A program made the translations under genes and the position numbers. Below are positions 1 to 8,452 of a stretch of 64,000 bases of DNA, piece after piece (within the stretch, counting starts at the first letter, position 1; every line of letters starts with the position of its first letter). A model generated the notes under the pieces. That model worked only from the letters and a program-made list of their open reading frames with translations, searched no databases and had not been told where the DNA came from. Source of the stretch: Streptomyces sp. NBC_00704 (GTDB lineage: Bacteria > Actinomycetota > Actinomycetes > Streptomycetales > Streptomycetaceae); NCBI RefSeq assembly GCF_036226605.1, contig NZ_CP109000.1, positions 3,406,501 to 3,470,500 of the forward strand. The letters run 5' to 3'.

Positions 1-1786
1 CGAGCCAGCCCCACTGGAACACGGCGACGACGGCGCCGAGGGCGGCGAGCACGCTGAGCAGGAAGCCGAGGGCCGCCTTCAGCGGGACCAGGATCGAGCG
101 GAAGACCACGATCAGCAGCAGAAAGGCCAGGCCGACGACCAGGCCCAGATACGGGACGAGCGCGTCGTTGAGCTTCTGCGAGAAGTCGATGTTCATCGCC
201 GTGGTGCCGGTGACGAGCACCTGCGCGCCCGTCTCGGACCGGATGCCGGCGCCCTGGCCGCGGATGGCGTGGACCAGGTCCTCGGTCTGCGCCGAGGAGG
301 GCTTGGAGTCGGGTATGACGGTGATCGTCGCGGTGTCGCCGGCCTTGTTGAAGGCGGCCGGGGTGACCGTGACGACGTCCTTGAGATCCTTGATGCCGTC
401 GGTCACCGAGGCGGCCGCGGCCTGCGGGTCGTCGCTCTGCCGGGCGTCGACGACGATCATCAGGGGCCCGTTGAAGCCGGGGCCGAAGCCCTCCGAGAGC
501 AGGTCGTAGGCGCGGCGCTGGGTGGTGGACGCCGGCTGCGAGCCGTCGTCGGGCAGTCCCAGTTCCAGCTGGGTGGCGGGGACGGCGATCGCGCCGAGCC
601 CGAGCACGCCGAGCAGCAGGACGGCGGCCGGACGGCGGATGACGAAGCTCGCCCAGCGCACGCCCGGACCGGGCCTGGCGGGACCGGGCCTGGCGGGACG
701 GGACGCGGACGGCTCCGCTGCCGTCGAGGCCCCGGCCTTCCCGCCCCGCGCGCCGCGCGGCCTGCGCTTCTCGCCCGTCGGGCGGATCCTGCGGCCGGCG
801 AAGCCGAGCAGCGCGGGGATCATGGTCAGCGCGATGAGGACGGCGACCACGACGGTCCCGGCCGCCGCGAGGCCCATCTTGGTCAGCATCGGCACGTTGA
901 CGACCGACAGGCCCGCCAGGGCGATCACGACCGTGAGGCCCGCGAAGACCACCGCCGATCCGGCGGTGCCGGTGGCGCGTCCGACCGCCTCCTCGCGGTC
1001 GCGGCCCTCGGCCAGCTCGCTGCGGTAGCGGGAGACGATGAACAGCGCGTAGTCGATGCCGACCGCGAGCCCGATCATCAGGGCGAGCGTGGAGGTGGTG
1101 TCGCCGAGGTCGAGCGCCTTGGCGAGGGCGGTGATGGCGGAGACGCCGATGCCGACGCCGATGATCGCCGTCAGCAGCGGCAGTCCGGCCGCGACCAGCG
1201 ACCCGAGGGTGACGACGAGGACGACGGCGGCGATGGCGAGACCGATGACCTCGCCCGCCGCCCCGGGCTCGGCCCCGGCCTGAAGCGCGTCACCGCCGAC
1301 GTCGACGGTGAGCCCGGCGGCGCGGGCGTCGTCCGCGGCCTTCTCCAGGGCGTGCCGGGTCGCGTCCGTCAGCTCCATGCCGGGCGCGTCGTAGCGGACC
1401 GACGTGTAGGCGACCGTCGCGTCCTTGCTCACGGCGTGCGTCGTGAACGGGTCGGCGACGGAGACCACCTCGGAGCCGCCGCTCAGGGACTTGACGGTCC
1501 TGTCGACGGTCGCCCGGTTGGCGGCGTCCGTCATCTTCTGGCCCTCGGGGGCCTTGAAGACGATGCGCCCGGTCCCGCCATCGGCGCTGGCTCCCGGGAA
1601 GCGCTGTTCCAGCAGGTCGAAGGCCTTCTGGGCCTCGACGCCCGGAATGGAGAAGGAGGTGGTGCCCGGTGCGGGCGCGGTCGCGGCGCCGACTCCGGCG
1701 AGGGTCAGCAGCGCGACCCACATCAGGGCGACGAAGCCGCGCCGCCGGAAGGCGAAACGGCCGAGTTTGTAGAGGAACGTGGCCAC
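1..1786 (-). CDS. MMPL family transporter (3' end outside window)
   Basis: This is the N-terminal and central part of a large RND-superfamily lipid or drug exporter of the inner membrane. The reading frame is open from a GTG at 1786 to the window edge. The translation starts MATFLYKLGRFAFRRRG, followed by one transmembrane helix, a periplasmic loop, a block of five or six hydrophobic helices containing the family-typical GLAVGIDYALFIVSRYR motif, a basic low-complexity cytoplasmic segment, another helix and the second periplasmic domain. The window ends inside the second helix block. It lies 124 bp downstream of a TetR gene on the same strand, which probably controls it. The substrate cannot be read from the sequence. 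Confidence 0.9.
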   Translation of the reverse strand, partial: MATFLYKLGRFAFRRRGFVALMWVALLTLAGVGAATAPAPGTTSFSIPGVEAQKAFDLLEQRFPGASADGGTGRIVFKAPEGQKMTDAANRATVDRTVKSLSGGSEVVSVADPFTTHAVSKDATVAYTSVRYDAPGMELTDATRHALEKAADDARAAGLTVDVGGDALQAGAEPGAAGEVIGLAIAAVVLVVTLGSLVAAGLPLLTAIIGVGIGVSAITALAKALDLGDTTSTLALMIGLAVGIDYALFIVSRYRSELAEGRDREEAVGRATGTAGSAVVFAGLTVVIALAGLSVVNVPMLTKMGLAAAGTVVVAVLIALTMIPALLGFAGRRIRPTGEKRRPRGARGGKAGASTAAEPSASRPARPGPARPGPGVRWASFVIRRPAAVLLLGVLGLGAIAVPATQLELGLPDDGSQPASTTQRRAYDLLSEGFGPGFNGPLMIVVDARQSDDPQAAAASVTDGIKDLKDVVTVTPAAFNKAGDTATITVIPDSKPSSAQTEDLVHAIRGQGAGIRSETGAQVLVTGTTAMNIDFSQKLNDALVPYLGLVVGLAFLLLIVVFRSILVPLKAALGFLLSVLAALGAVVAVFQWGWL

Positions 1787-1910
1787 GGAGGCGTACTCCC
1801 GGTCAGGTCGTGTGCGTGCAGGGCAGGGTTGACCAACCCGGCGCGGAGGCAGGGGTGATCGGCCCGACGACGTGAGCGGTGACGTCAGGGTGGGCGGACC
1901 GCGGGGACGG

Positions 1911-2513
1911 TCAGGGGGTGGGCGCGCCGAGGGCGGGGAGGACCACGGCGTCGATGTACGCGAGGAGGAACGCCTGCGTCGGCGGCTGTTCGTCGAGCAT
2001 GGTGCGGGCCGCGAACGCGCCGATCATCATGTGCGGCACGAAGTGCATCGCCGGGTTGTCGGCGCGGACCTCGCCGCGGTCGACGGCCCGTTGCAGCACA
2101 CGGCCGAACTCGGCCATCTCCGGCTCGACAAGGTGTTCCTTGAAGGCCTTGAGCAGGTCCGGGTTGCCGTGGACGGCCATGGCCAGACCCCGCATCAGGG
2201 CGGAGTTCTGTTCCAGCTCGCAGTCGTCCGAGCGCATGGTGAGGGCGTGCAGGTCGCCTCGCAGCGATCCGGTGTCGACCCCGCCGGCGGCGATGCCGGG
2301 CTTGTCGTGGCGGACCGCCTTCGCGACCAGTTCGGCCTTGCCGCCCCACTGGCGGTAGAGCGTGGCCTTGCTGGACCGGGTGCGAGCGGCGACGGCGTCC
2401 ATGGTGAGGGCGTCGTAGCCGACTTCGCGGAGCAGTTCGAGCACGGCCTCGTAGAGCTCGGCCTCGCGCTCGGGGGTGATGCGGCTGCGACGCGCCGTTG
2501 CGATCTCAGTCAT
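1911..2513 (-). CDS. TetR family regulator, probable local repressor of the MMPL exporter
   Basis: The protein is 200 residues long with an N-terminal TetR helix-turn-helix (ALTMDAVAARTRSSKATLYRQW at about residues 32-53) and a C-terminal ligand-binding part of the AcrR C-terminal type. The frame is open further upstream, but ATG 2513 is chosen because it is preceded by a purine-rich GGGAAGGGGAG ribosome binding site; the upstream stretch is a simple repeat. It precedes the MMPL exporter on the same strand. A perfect inverted repeat at 2673-2687 overlaps the apparent -35 of its own promoter, so autoregulation is likely. Confidence 0.9.
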   Translation of the reverse strand: MTEIATARRSRITPEREAELYEAVLELLREVGYDALTMDAVAARTRSSKATLYRQWGGKAELVAKAVRHDKPGIAAGGVDTGSLRGDLHALTMRSDDCELEQNSALMRGLAMAVHGNPDLLKAFKEHLVEPEMAEFGRVLQRAVDRGEVRADNPAMHFVPHMMIGAFAARTMLDEQPPTQAFLLAYIDAVVLPALGAPTP

Positions 2514-2649
2514 CCCGCTCCCCTTCCCTGCTCCGAACCGAAACGAACCGCGCGACCGAACCGATCCAACCGACCGGAATGATCGAACCGATCGACCGAA
2601 CCGACCGAACCGATGCGACACGGTCACGGTTCCCTGTGCGTACTCCCCG

Positions 2650-2687
2650 AATGTAGCGCACCTCACTGCGAAACGAAACTGTTTCGT
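2650..2687 (-). promoter_or_regulatory. Promoter and operator candidate of the TetR gene
   Basis: Read on the minus strand, TTTCGT (2673-2678) and TACATT (2650-2655) make a -35/-10 pair with a 17 bp spacer. The 15 bp inverted repeat ACGAAA-CTG-TTTCGT at 2673-2687 covers the -35 hexamer. Its position is ideal for repression by the TetR protein encoded downstream. The same site could also influence the divergent protease gene, which starts at 2769. Confidence 0.5.
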
Positions 2688-2768
2688 ACGTGCTGTGGCT
2701 CACCCGCGCCCGGTTCCGCACACATGTCACGAGTTGCTCCGGTCCATCCCCCGGAAAAGCATGGGGAG

Positions 2769-5700
2769 GTGAGCTATCTGCGTCTGCCCCACCTCCATGG
2801 TGACCTGTTGTGCTTCGTGGCCGAGGACGACCTCTGGCTGGCCCCGCTGGCCGGTCCGGGCCGCGCCTGGCGACTCACCGTCGACCGCACGAAGGCCGGA
2901 CACCCCCGCTTCTCGCCCGACGGCCGCCTGATCGCGTACACGAGCTGGCGCAGCCTCGTCCCGGAGATCCACCTGGTGCCCGTGGACGGCGGGCCGGGGC
3001 GGCGGCTGACCTACTGGGGCAGCTCCGACACCCGCGTCTGCGGCTGGACGCCCTCGGACGCGGACGGCAACGCCGACATCCTCGCCGTCGCCTCCCACGG
3101 CGAGCCCTTCTCCTACTTCACCTGGGCCTACAAGGTCACCCCCGACGGCTCCCCCGGCCGCAAACTGCCCTGGGGCCCGGTCAGCGACCTCCAGGTCGCC
3201 GACCTCGACGGCGACCGCCGCACCCTTCTGCTCACCGGCACCCCGCCGCACGAGCCGGCCGCCTGGAAGCGCTACCGGGGCGGCGCCACCGGCCGGCTGT
3301 GGCTGCACGGGCAACGGCTCCTGGAGGACGTCGACGGCCATCTCGCCTCCCCCCTCTTCGTCGGCGGCCGCATCGCCTTCCTCTCCGACCACGAGGGCGT
3401 CGGCAACCTCTACTCCTGCGCCCACGACGGCTCCGACCTGCGCCGGCACACCGACCACGACGACTTCTACGCCCGGCACGCCTCCAGCGACGGCGACCGG
3501 GTGGTCTACCAGTGCGGCGGGGACCTGTGGATCGTCGACGACCTCGCCGCGGGCTCCGGACCGCGCCGGATCGACGTGCGCATGGGCGGGCCGCGCGCGG
3601 GACGGCGGCCCTACCAGATCCCGGCCGCCCAGCACATCGACGGCGTCTCCGTCGACGAGACGGGCCGGGCGAGCGCCGTCGTCGTCCGGGGCAGCCTGTA
3701 CTGGCTGACCCACCGCGACGGCCCCGCCCGCACCCTCACCGACACCCCCGGAGTGCGGGTGCGGCTGCCCGAGATGCTCGGCCCGGGCGGACAGGTCGCC
3801 TATGTGACGGACGCGGACGGCGAGGACGCCGTGGAGGTCGCCCATCTGCCCCGCGCGACGGGCCGGCGGGCGCCCCGGCGGCTGGCCTCGGGCCTGCTCG
3901 GCCGGGTGCTGGAGACGGCGGCCGACCCGCAGGGCGAACGGCTCGCCGTGGCCTCGCACGACGGCCGGCTGCTCCTCGTCGACCTCACCGAGGAGACGGA
4001 GGACACGGAGCACACGGAGCACACGGAGCATACGGGGGACGGCGGGGACGTGGAGGACGGCGGGGACGGGGCAGGGGCTGGGGAGGCGGAAGGGGCTGGG
4101 GAGGCGGTAGGTCCGGGGGGCGCGGGCGGCAGGGTCACCGAGCTGGTCGTGTCGGCCAACGGGCCCGTCCGCGACCTGGCGTTCTCCCCCGACGGGGCCT
4201 GGCTGACCTGGTCGCATCCGGGGATCGGTCGCTCCCTGCGCCAGATCAAGATGGCGCGCATGAAGGACCGGGCCGTCATCGACGTGACCGACGGCCGCTT
4301 CGAGGACGAGAACCCCGTCTTCACGCGGGACGGCCGCTACCTCGCCTTCCTCTCCTGGCGCGGCTTCGACCCGGTCTACGACGTGCACACCGGCGACCTG
4401 TCCTTCCCGCTGGGCTGCCGCCCCTACCTCGTGCCCCTGTCCTCCGCGACGCCCTCGCCGTTCGCGCTCACCCCCGAGGGCCGCCCGGCCGCCGGCGGAC
4501 TGGACCCGGTCGAGGACGACGGCGACGGCGCCGACGGGACCGTCACCGTGGAGACCGAAGGACTGGCCAGCCGGGTCACCCCGTTCCCCGTCGCCGCCTC
4601 CAAGTACTCGGCCCTGCACCCGGTGGCGGGCGGTGGACTGGTGTGGCTGCGCTGGCCGATCTCGGGCGCCCTCGGCGAGACGTTCGCCAACCCCGACGAC
4701 ACCAGCGGCCGCCCGACCCTGGAGCACTTCAACATCAGCAAGGCGAAGAAGTCCGAACTCGTCGACGACCTCGACTGGTTCGCGCTGAGCGGCGACGGCA
4801 CCCGGCTCGTCGTGGTCGACGAGGGCGAACTGCGGGCGGTGCCGTCCACCGAGACCGGCGACCCCGACTCCACGGTCTGGATCGACCTGCGGCGCATCCT
4901 GCACGAGGTGGACCCGGGCGCCGAATGGCGCCAGTCGTACGAAGAGGCCGGCCGGCTGATCCGCGCCTACTTCTGGGACCCCGGCATGTGCGGGATCGAC
5001 TGGGACGCCGTTCTCGGCCAGTACCGGCCGCTCGTCGAACGGGTCGCCTCCCCCGACGAGTTCGCCGACCTGCTGCGCGAGGTGCTGGGCGAACTGGGCA
5101 CCTCCCACGCGTACGTCACGGCCGCCCGCCGCAACGAGGGACCTCCGCACTACCAGCGGCTCCAGGGCCTCCTCGGCGCCAACCTCGTACGCCGCGACGC
5201 CGGTTGGACGATCCGGCGGATCCTGCCCGGCGACTCCTCCGACTCCAAGGCGCGTTCGCCGCTGGCCGGCACCGGGATCCGGGAGGGCGCGGTCCTCACC
5301 CACGTCGACGGCCGCGAGGTCGACCCGCTGACCGGCCCCTACCCGCTGCTGGCCGGCGCGGGCGGCACCACGGTGGAACTCACGCTCGCCCCCGCCGAGG
5401 GCGAGCCGGGCCGGCCGCGCCGGGTGGCCGTCGTCCCGCTCGTCGACGAACGCCCCCTGCGCTACCAGGACTGGGTCGCCAAACGGCGGGCCGTGGTGAG
5501 GGAGTTGAGCGACGGCCGGTGCGGCTATCTGCACATCCCGGACATGGGCGGCTCCGGCTGGGCCCAGTTCAACCGCGACCTGCGCGGCGAGGTCGCCCGG
5601 CCCGCCCTGATCGTGGACGTGCGCGGCAACGCCGGCGGCCACATCAGCGAACTGGTGGTGGAGAAGCTGACCCGGACGATCCTGGGCTGGGACCTCACCC

Positions 5701-6146
5701 GCGACGCCGAACCGGTGTCCTACGCCTCCAACGCCCCGCGCGGACCGGTCGTGGCGCTGGCGGACGAGGCGACCTCCTCCGACGGCGACATGATCACGGC
5801 CGCCTTCAAACTGCTCGGGCTGGGCCCGGTGGTGGGCCAGCGCACCTGGGGCGGCGTGGTCGGCATGACCGGCCGCCACCGGCTCGGCGACGGCACCGTC
5901 ATCACCGTCCCGATGAACGCGGCCTGGTTCGACGCGTACGGCTGGTCCGTGGAGAACAAGGGCGTCACGCCCGACCTGGAGATCCTGCGCACCCCCCTCG
6001 ACTGGGCCGAGGGCCGCCACGCCCAGCTCGACGACGCCGTGCGACTGGCCCTGGAACTGCTCACGACGAACCCGCCGGCGACCCCGCCCGACTACAGCGA
6101 CGTCCCCGACCGGTCCCGCCCGAAGCTGCCCCCGCGTACCACCTGA
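2769..6146 (+). CDS. Tricorn-type S41 protease
   Basis: This is a 1125-residue cytosolic protease of the tricorn family, which degrades oligopeptides released by the proteasome or other proteases. The order is an N-terminal beta-propeller region (residues about 1-680), a helical core domain, a PDZ domain (about 830-890) and the C-terminal S41 catalytic domain. Catalytic residues align by spacing: His780 in TSHAYV, nucleophile Ser1004 in SSDGD and Glu1062 in SVENKGV; the 224 and 58 residue spacings resemble those of archaeal tricorn. A Glu/Thr/His- then Gly/Ala-rich insertion of about 50 residues (nt 3990-4130) interrupts the propeller. GTG 2769 is preferred because the family begins at SYLRLPHLHG; ATG 2724 is an alternative. 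Confidence 0.9.
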   Translation: MSYLRLPHLHGDLLCFVAEDDLWLAPLAGPGRAWRLTVDRTKAGHPRFSPDGRLIAYTSWRSLVPEIHLVPVDGGPGRRLTYWGSSDTRVCGWTPSDADGNADILAVASHGEPFSYFTWAYKVTPDGSPGRKLPWGPVSDLQVADLDGDRRTLLLTGTPPHEPAAWKRYRGGATGRLWLHGQRLLEDVDGHLASPLFVGGRIAFLSDHEGVGNLYSCAHDGSDLRRHTDHDDFYARHASSDGDRVVYQCGGDLWIVDDLAAGSGPRRIDVRMGGPRAGRRPYQIPAAQHIDGVSVDETGRASAVVVRGSLYWLTHRDGPARTLTDTPGVRVRLPEMLGPGGQVAYVTDADGEDAVEVAHLPRATGRRAPRRLASGLLGRVLETAADPQGERLAVASHDGRLLLVDLTEETEDTEHTEHTEHTGDGGDVEDGGDGAGAGEAEGAGEAVGPGGAGGRVTELVVSANGPVRDLAFSPDGAWLTWSHPGIGRSLRQIKMARMKDRAVIDVTDGRFEDENPVFTRDGRYLAFLSWRGFDPVYDVHTGDLSFPLGCRPYLVPLSSATPSPFALTPEGRPAAGGLDPVEDDGDGADGTVTVETEGLASRVTPFPVAASKYSALHPVAGGGLVWLRWPISGALGETFANPDDTSGRPTLEHFNISKAKKSELVDDLDWFALSGDGTRLVVVDEGELRAVPSTETGDPDSTVWIDLRRILHEVDPGAEWRQSYEEAGRLIRAYFWDPGMCGIDWDAVLGQYRPLVERVASPDEFADLLREVLGELGTSHAYVTAARRNEGPPHYQRLQGLLGANLVRRDAGWTIRRILPGDSSDSKARSPLAGTGIREGAVLTHVDGREVDPLTGPYPLLAGAGGTTVELTLAPAEGEPGRPRRVAVVPLVDERPLRYQDWVAKRRAVVRELSDGRCGYLHIPDMGGSGWAQFNRDLRGEVARPALIVDVRGNAGGHISELVVEKLTRTILGWDLTRDAEPVSYASNAPRGPVVALADEATSSDGDMITAAFKLLGLGPVVGQRTWGGVVGMTGRHRLGDGTVITVPMNAAWFDAYGWSVENKGVTPDLEILRTPLDWAEGRHAQLDDAVRLALELLTTNPPATPPDYSDVPDRSRPKLPPRTT

Positions 6147-6224
6147 GCCCCCGGACACGGGGCCCGGCCCACACAGGGGCCGGCCGGCACGAGGACCGGC
6201 GGACACGAGGAGGGGGGACGCGAG

Positions 6225-6254
6225 GAGGGGCGCCCCGGGCCCGGGGCGCCCCTC
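6225..6254. terminator. Bidirectional hairpin between convergent genes
   Basis: A perfect 30 bp palindrome (15 bp arms, beginning GAGGGGCGCC) lies between the protease gene and the convergent 95-residue gene. There is no T-tract, as is usual in Streptomyces. Confidence 0.6.
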
Positions 6255-6285
6255 CGCTCATGTCACCGGCCGCCGGAGCGGGGTG

Positions 6286-6573
6286 TCAGAAGCCCTCTTC
6301 GTCGAAACCGACGCGCTCACGCTCGCGCTCGCGGTCCCGCTCCTGCGGGGCGCGGCGCTCCGAGGACTCGTGCTCGGGGCGCATGCGCTCCGCCGAGTCG
6401 CGCTCCGGACGCATGCGCTCCGAGGACTCGCGCTCCGGGCGCATGCGCTCGGCGTCCTCGCCCGGACGCTGCTTGCCGCGCTGCTGGACCTGCTCCTTGG
6501 CCTGCTGGGCCTTCTGCTGGGCCTTCTGCTGCCACTGCTCGGACTGGTCCTGGAACTTGTCCTTCATACCCAT
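6286..6573 (-). CDS. Small highly charged repeat protein
   Basis: The predicted protein has 95 residues and no recognised domain. Residues 1-35 are an amphipathic, Gln/Lys-rich helix (KAQQKAQQAKEQVQQRGKQ) that could form a coiled coil. Residues 40-80 consist of an about 11-residue repeat, (S/A)ERMRPERxS, present three to four times and mirrored at DNA level by a repeat of about 30 bp. The C-terminus is Arg/Glu rich and ends in DEEGF. ATG 6573 is preceded by AGGAG at 9 bp, a convincing ribosome binding site. It stands alone between two convergent genes. Function is unknown. Confidence 0.75.
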   Translation of the reverse strand: MGMKDKFQDQSEQWQQKAQQKAQQAKEQVQQRGKQRPGEDAERMRPERESSERMRPERDSAERMRPEHESSERRAPQERDRERERERVGFDEEGF

Positions 6574-6665
6574 GTGGGTTCACTCCTGTAGGAGATGAGG
6601 GGGGTTGGGGCCCCGTGGTGGGGCCTCGACCAGATTCACACGGGTGGTCACGGTGCGCATGTCGA

Positions 6666-7550
6666 TCAACTACGCTGCGTAGCTCTGGCCTGTTCGTCGG
6701 CGGAGCCGCCCGCTCCCACCAGCCCCGTCCGCATCCCCTGCAACCGGGGTGCGAACCGCTTCATCTCGCGCCGGCCGACCGTCCCGATGATCCCGGGCAG
6801 GTACCCGCGCACCGACTGCATTCCCCGCAGCCACCCCTGTCCGTACACGTGCGGGGAGCGCCGCTCGATGCCGGCCACGATCCGGTCGACCGCCGGTCCG
6901 AGCGGGTACGTCTTGTTCGCCGGCCACGGCAGCCGCTGCCTCAACTCCCGCATCACCTCGTCCTGGTCGGCCCCGCGCACCATGTCGGTGTCCGTCCACG
7001 ACAGGTATCCGACGCCCACCCGGACGCCCTGGTGGGCGACCTCCGCGCGCAGACTGTGCGCGAACGCCTCCACGCCCGACTTGGACGCGCAGTACGCGGT
7101 CATCATCGGCGCCGGCGTGATCGCGGCGAGCGAGGCGATCTGCAGCAGATAGCCGCGGCTCTCGCGCAGCAGCGGCAGGAACGCGCGGGCCGTGACGGCC
7201 GACCCGATCAGGTTCACCTCGACGACCCGCCGCCACGAGTCCGGGTCGGAGTCCGCGAACGGACCGCCGTTGGCGACACCGGCGTTGGCCACCACGACGT
7301 CCACCTTGCCGAAGCGCTCCTTGACCTGAGCCGCCACCGCGCTCATCGCCTCGTGGTCGGTGACGTCGGCGTACCAGTGGTCGCTGTCGCCGTGCAGCCG
7401 CTCGGACACCTGCTTCAGCGCGTCCGGCTCCAGACCGACCAGCGCGATGCTCGCGCCGCGCGCGGAGAGCTTGCGGGCGAGCAGCTCCCCGACCCCCCGC
7501 GCCGCCCCGGTGACGACGACGACCTGTCCCTCGAGCTCGACCCTGCTCAT
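6666..7550 (-). CDS. Short-chain dehydrogenase/reductase
   Basis: This is a 294-residue classical SDR with the TGAARGVG nucleotide-binding loop near residue 14, NAG in VVANAGVANGG and the catalytic YCASK motif (about residue 157). It ends with an extended C-terminal helix (RGYLPGIIGTVGRREMKRFAP) as in mycobacterial SadH-like enzymes. Its ATG overlaps the stop of the preceding alpha/beta hydrolase by 4 bp (ATGA), so the two are translationally coupled. It is the third gene of a monooxygenase-hydrolase-SDR operon, the gene set of the mycobacterial mymA operon. The substrate, likely a fatty or cyclic alcohol or ketone, is inferred. Confidence 0.9.
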   Translation of the reverse strand: MSRVELEGQVVVVTGAARGVGELLARKLSARGASIALVGLEPDALKQVSERLHGDSDHWYADVTDHEAMSAVAAQVKERFGKVDVVVANAGVANGGPFADSDPDSWRRVVEVNLIGSAVTARAFLPLLRESRGYLLQIASLAAITPAPMMTAYCASKSGVEAFAHSLRAEVAHQGVRVGVGYLSWTDTDMVRGADQDEVMRELRQRLPWPANKTYPLGPAVDRIVAGIERRSPHVYGQGWLRGMQSVRGYLPGIIGTVGRREMKRFAPRLQGMRTGLVGAGGSADEQARATQRS

Positions 7551-8452
7551 GCGCCCTCCTTCAACTGCGTGTACGTGGTGACGAGTTCCCGGATCCGTGC
7601 GGTGACCAGGGCGGGCTCCTCGACCGGCGTCATGTGTCCGACGCCGGGCAGTTCGGTGACGCCCAGGGAGTGCGGCAGCGCCGCCGCGATGCGGTGCGCC
7701 TGCACCGGCGGCGTCAACCGGTCGGCGGTGCCGACCAGCACGGCCGTCGGCACGGTCAACCGGCCCACGCCGTGGTCGAGATCGAGCAGGTGCAGCACGC
7801 CGGACCAGGCGTGCCGCACCCGGCGCGGGCAGGCGTGCACGATCCGGGCGCACGCCTCCACCATGTGCGGGGCCGCTCCGGCGCCCATCGTGGCGTACTT
7901 CAGGATCCGCATCGCGACGGGTGTGACCGGCCCGAGGGGGGCCCGCGAGCCGAGGACGTGCCGGGTCAGCCAGGTCCGCAGCCGGCCCGGCCGCAGCGGG
8001 AGGACGGTGGACTCGGCGACCAGCCGCGAGGCGCCGGTGCTGCACAGCAGGACGGCTGCCGCGTGCTCCGCGAAGGCCTCCCGTCCGGCCGCCGCCAGCA
8101 CCGTCATGCCGCCCATGGAGTGACCGGCGATCACCGCCTTCTCGCCGGGGGCCAGGGTCGCCCGCAGGACGGCTTCCAGGTCGTCGGCGAGGGCGTCCGT
8201 GCTGCACGCGGCGCTGGCCGGGGTGCGTCCGTGTCCGCGCTGGTCGTAGGCGATCACGCGGTGGTCGGCGGCGAGTTCGCGGATCTGGGCCGCCCAGAAC
8301 GCCGTCGAGCAGGTCCAGCCGTGGGCGAGGACGACGGCGGGCGCGGCCCCGGCCCCCGAGGCCGGGCCGTGGATCTCGACGTGCAGCCGGGCGCCGTCGG
8401 CGGAGACGGCGGTCAGCTCCCGCACGGAGGCGGCGGCGCCGGCGGCGCTCAT
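7547..8452 (-). CDS. Alpha/beta hydrolase
   Basis: The 301-residue protein has the alpha/beta hydrolase fold: oxyanion loop HGWTCSTAFW, nucleophile elbow GHSMGG (Ser at about residue 112), an acid in VGTADRLTP and a final His in GVGHMTPVEEP. It overlaps both neighbours by 4 bp, a fully coupled operon. In mycobacteria the equivalent place is taken by the lipase/esterase LipR. An ester or lactone hydrolase acting on the product of the upstream Baeyer-Villiger-like monooxygenase is a reasonable inference. Confidence 0.9.
   Translation of the reverse strand: MSAAGAAASVRELTAVSADGARLHVEIHGPASGAGAAPAVVLAHGWTCSTAFWAAQIRELAADHRVIAYDQRGHGRTPASAACSTDALADDLEAVLRATLAPGEKAVIAGHSMGGMTVLAAAGREAFAEHAAAVLLCSTGASRLVAESTVLPLRPGRLRTWLTRHVLGSRAPLGPVTPVAMRILKYATMGAGAAPHMVEACARIVHACPRRVRHAWSGVLHLLDLDHGVGRLTVPTAVLVGTADRLTPPVQAHRIAAALPHSLGVTELPGVGHMTPVEEPALVTARIRELVTTYTQLKEGA

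Noticed and set aside
269..1858. Long plus-strand open frame of 529 codons
   Set aside because: Composition is Arg/Gly/Asp-rich shadow of the minus-strand MMPL transporter, whose membrane helices and motifs are clear.
2530..2615. ACCGAACCG repeats upstream of the TetR gene considered as iterons
   Set aside because: Irregular simple-sequence repeat in a leader region; no conserved unit length.
2727..6206. Minus-strand open frame of 1159 codons opposite the tricorn protease
   Set aside because: Shadow frame, typical of high-GC genes; no domains, while the plus strand has tricorn catalytic residues.
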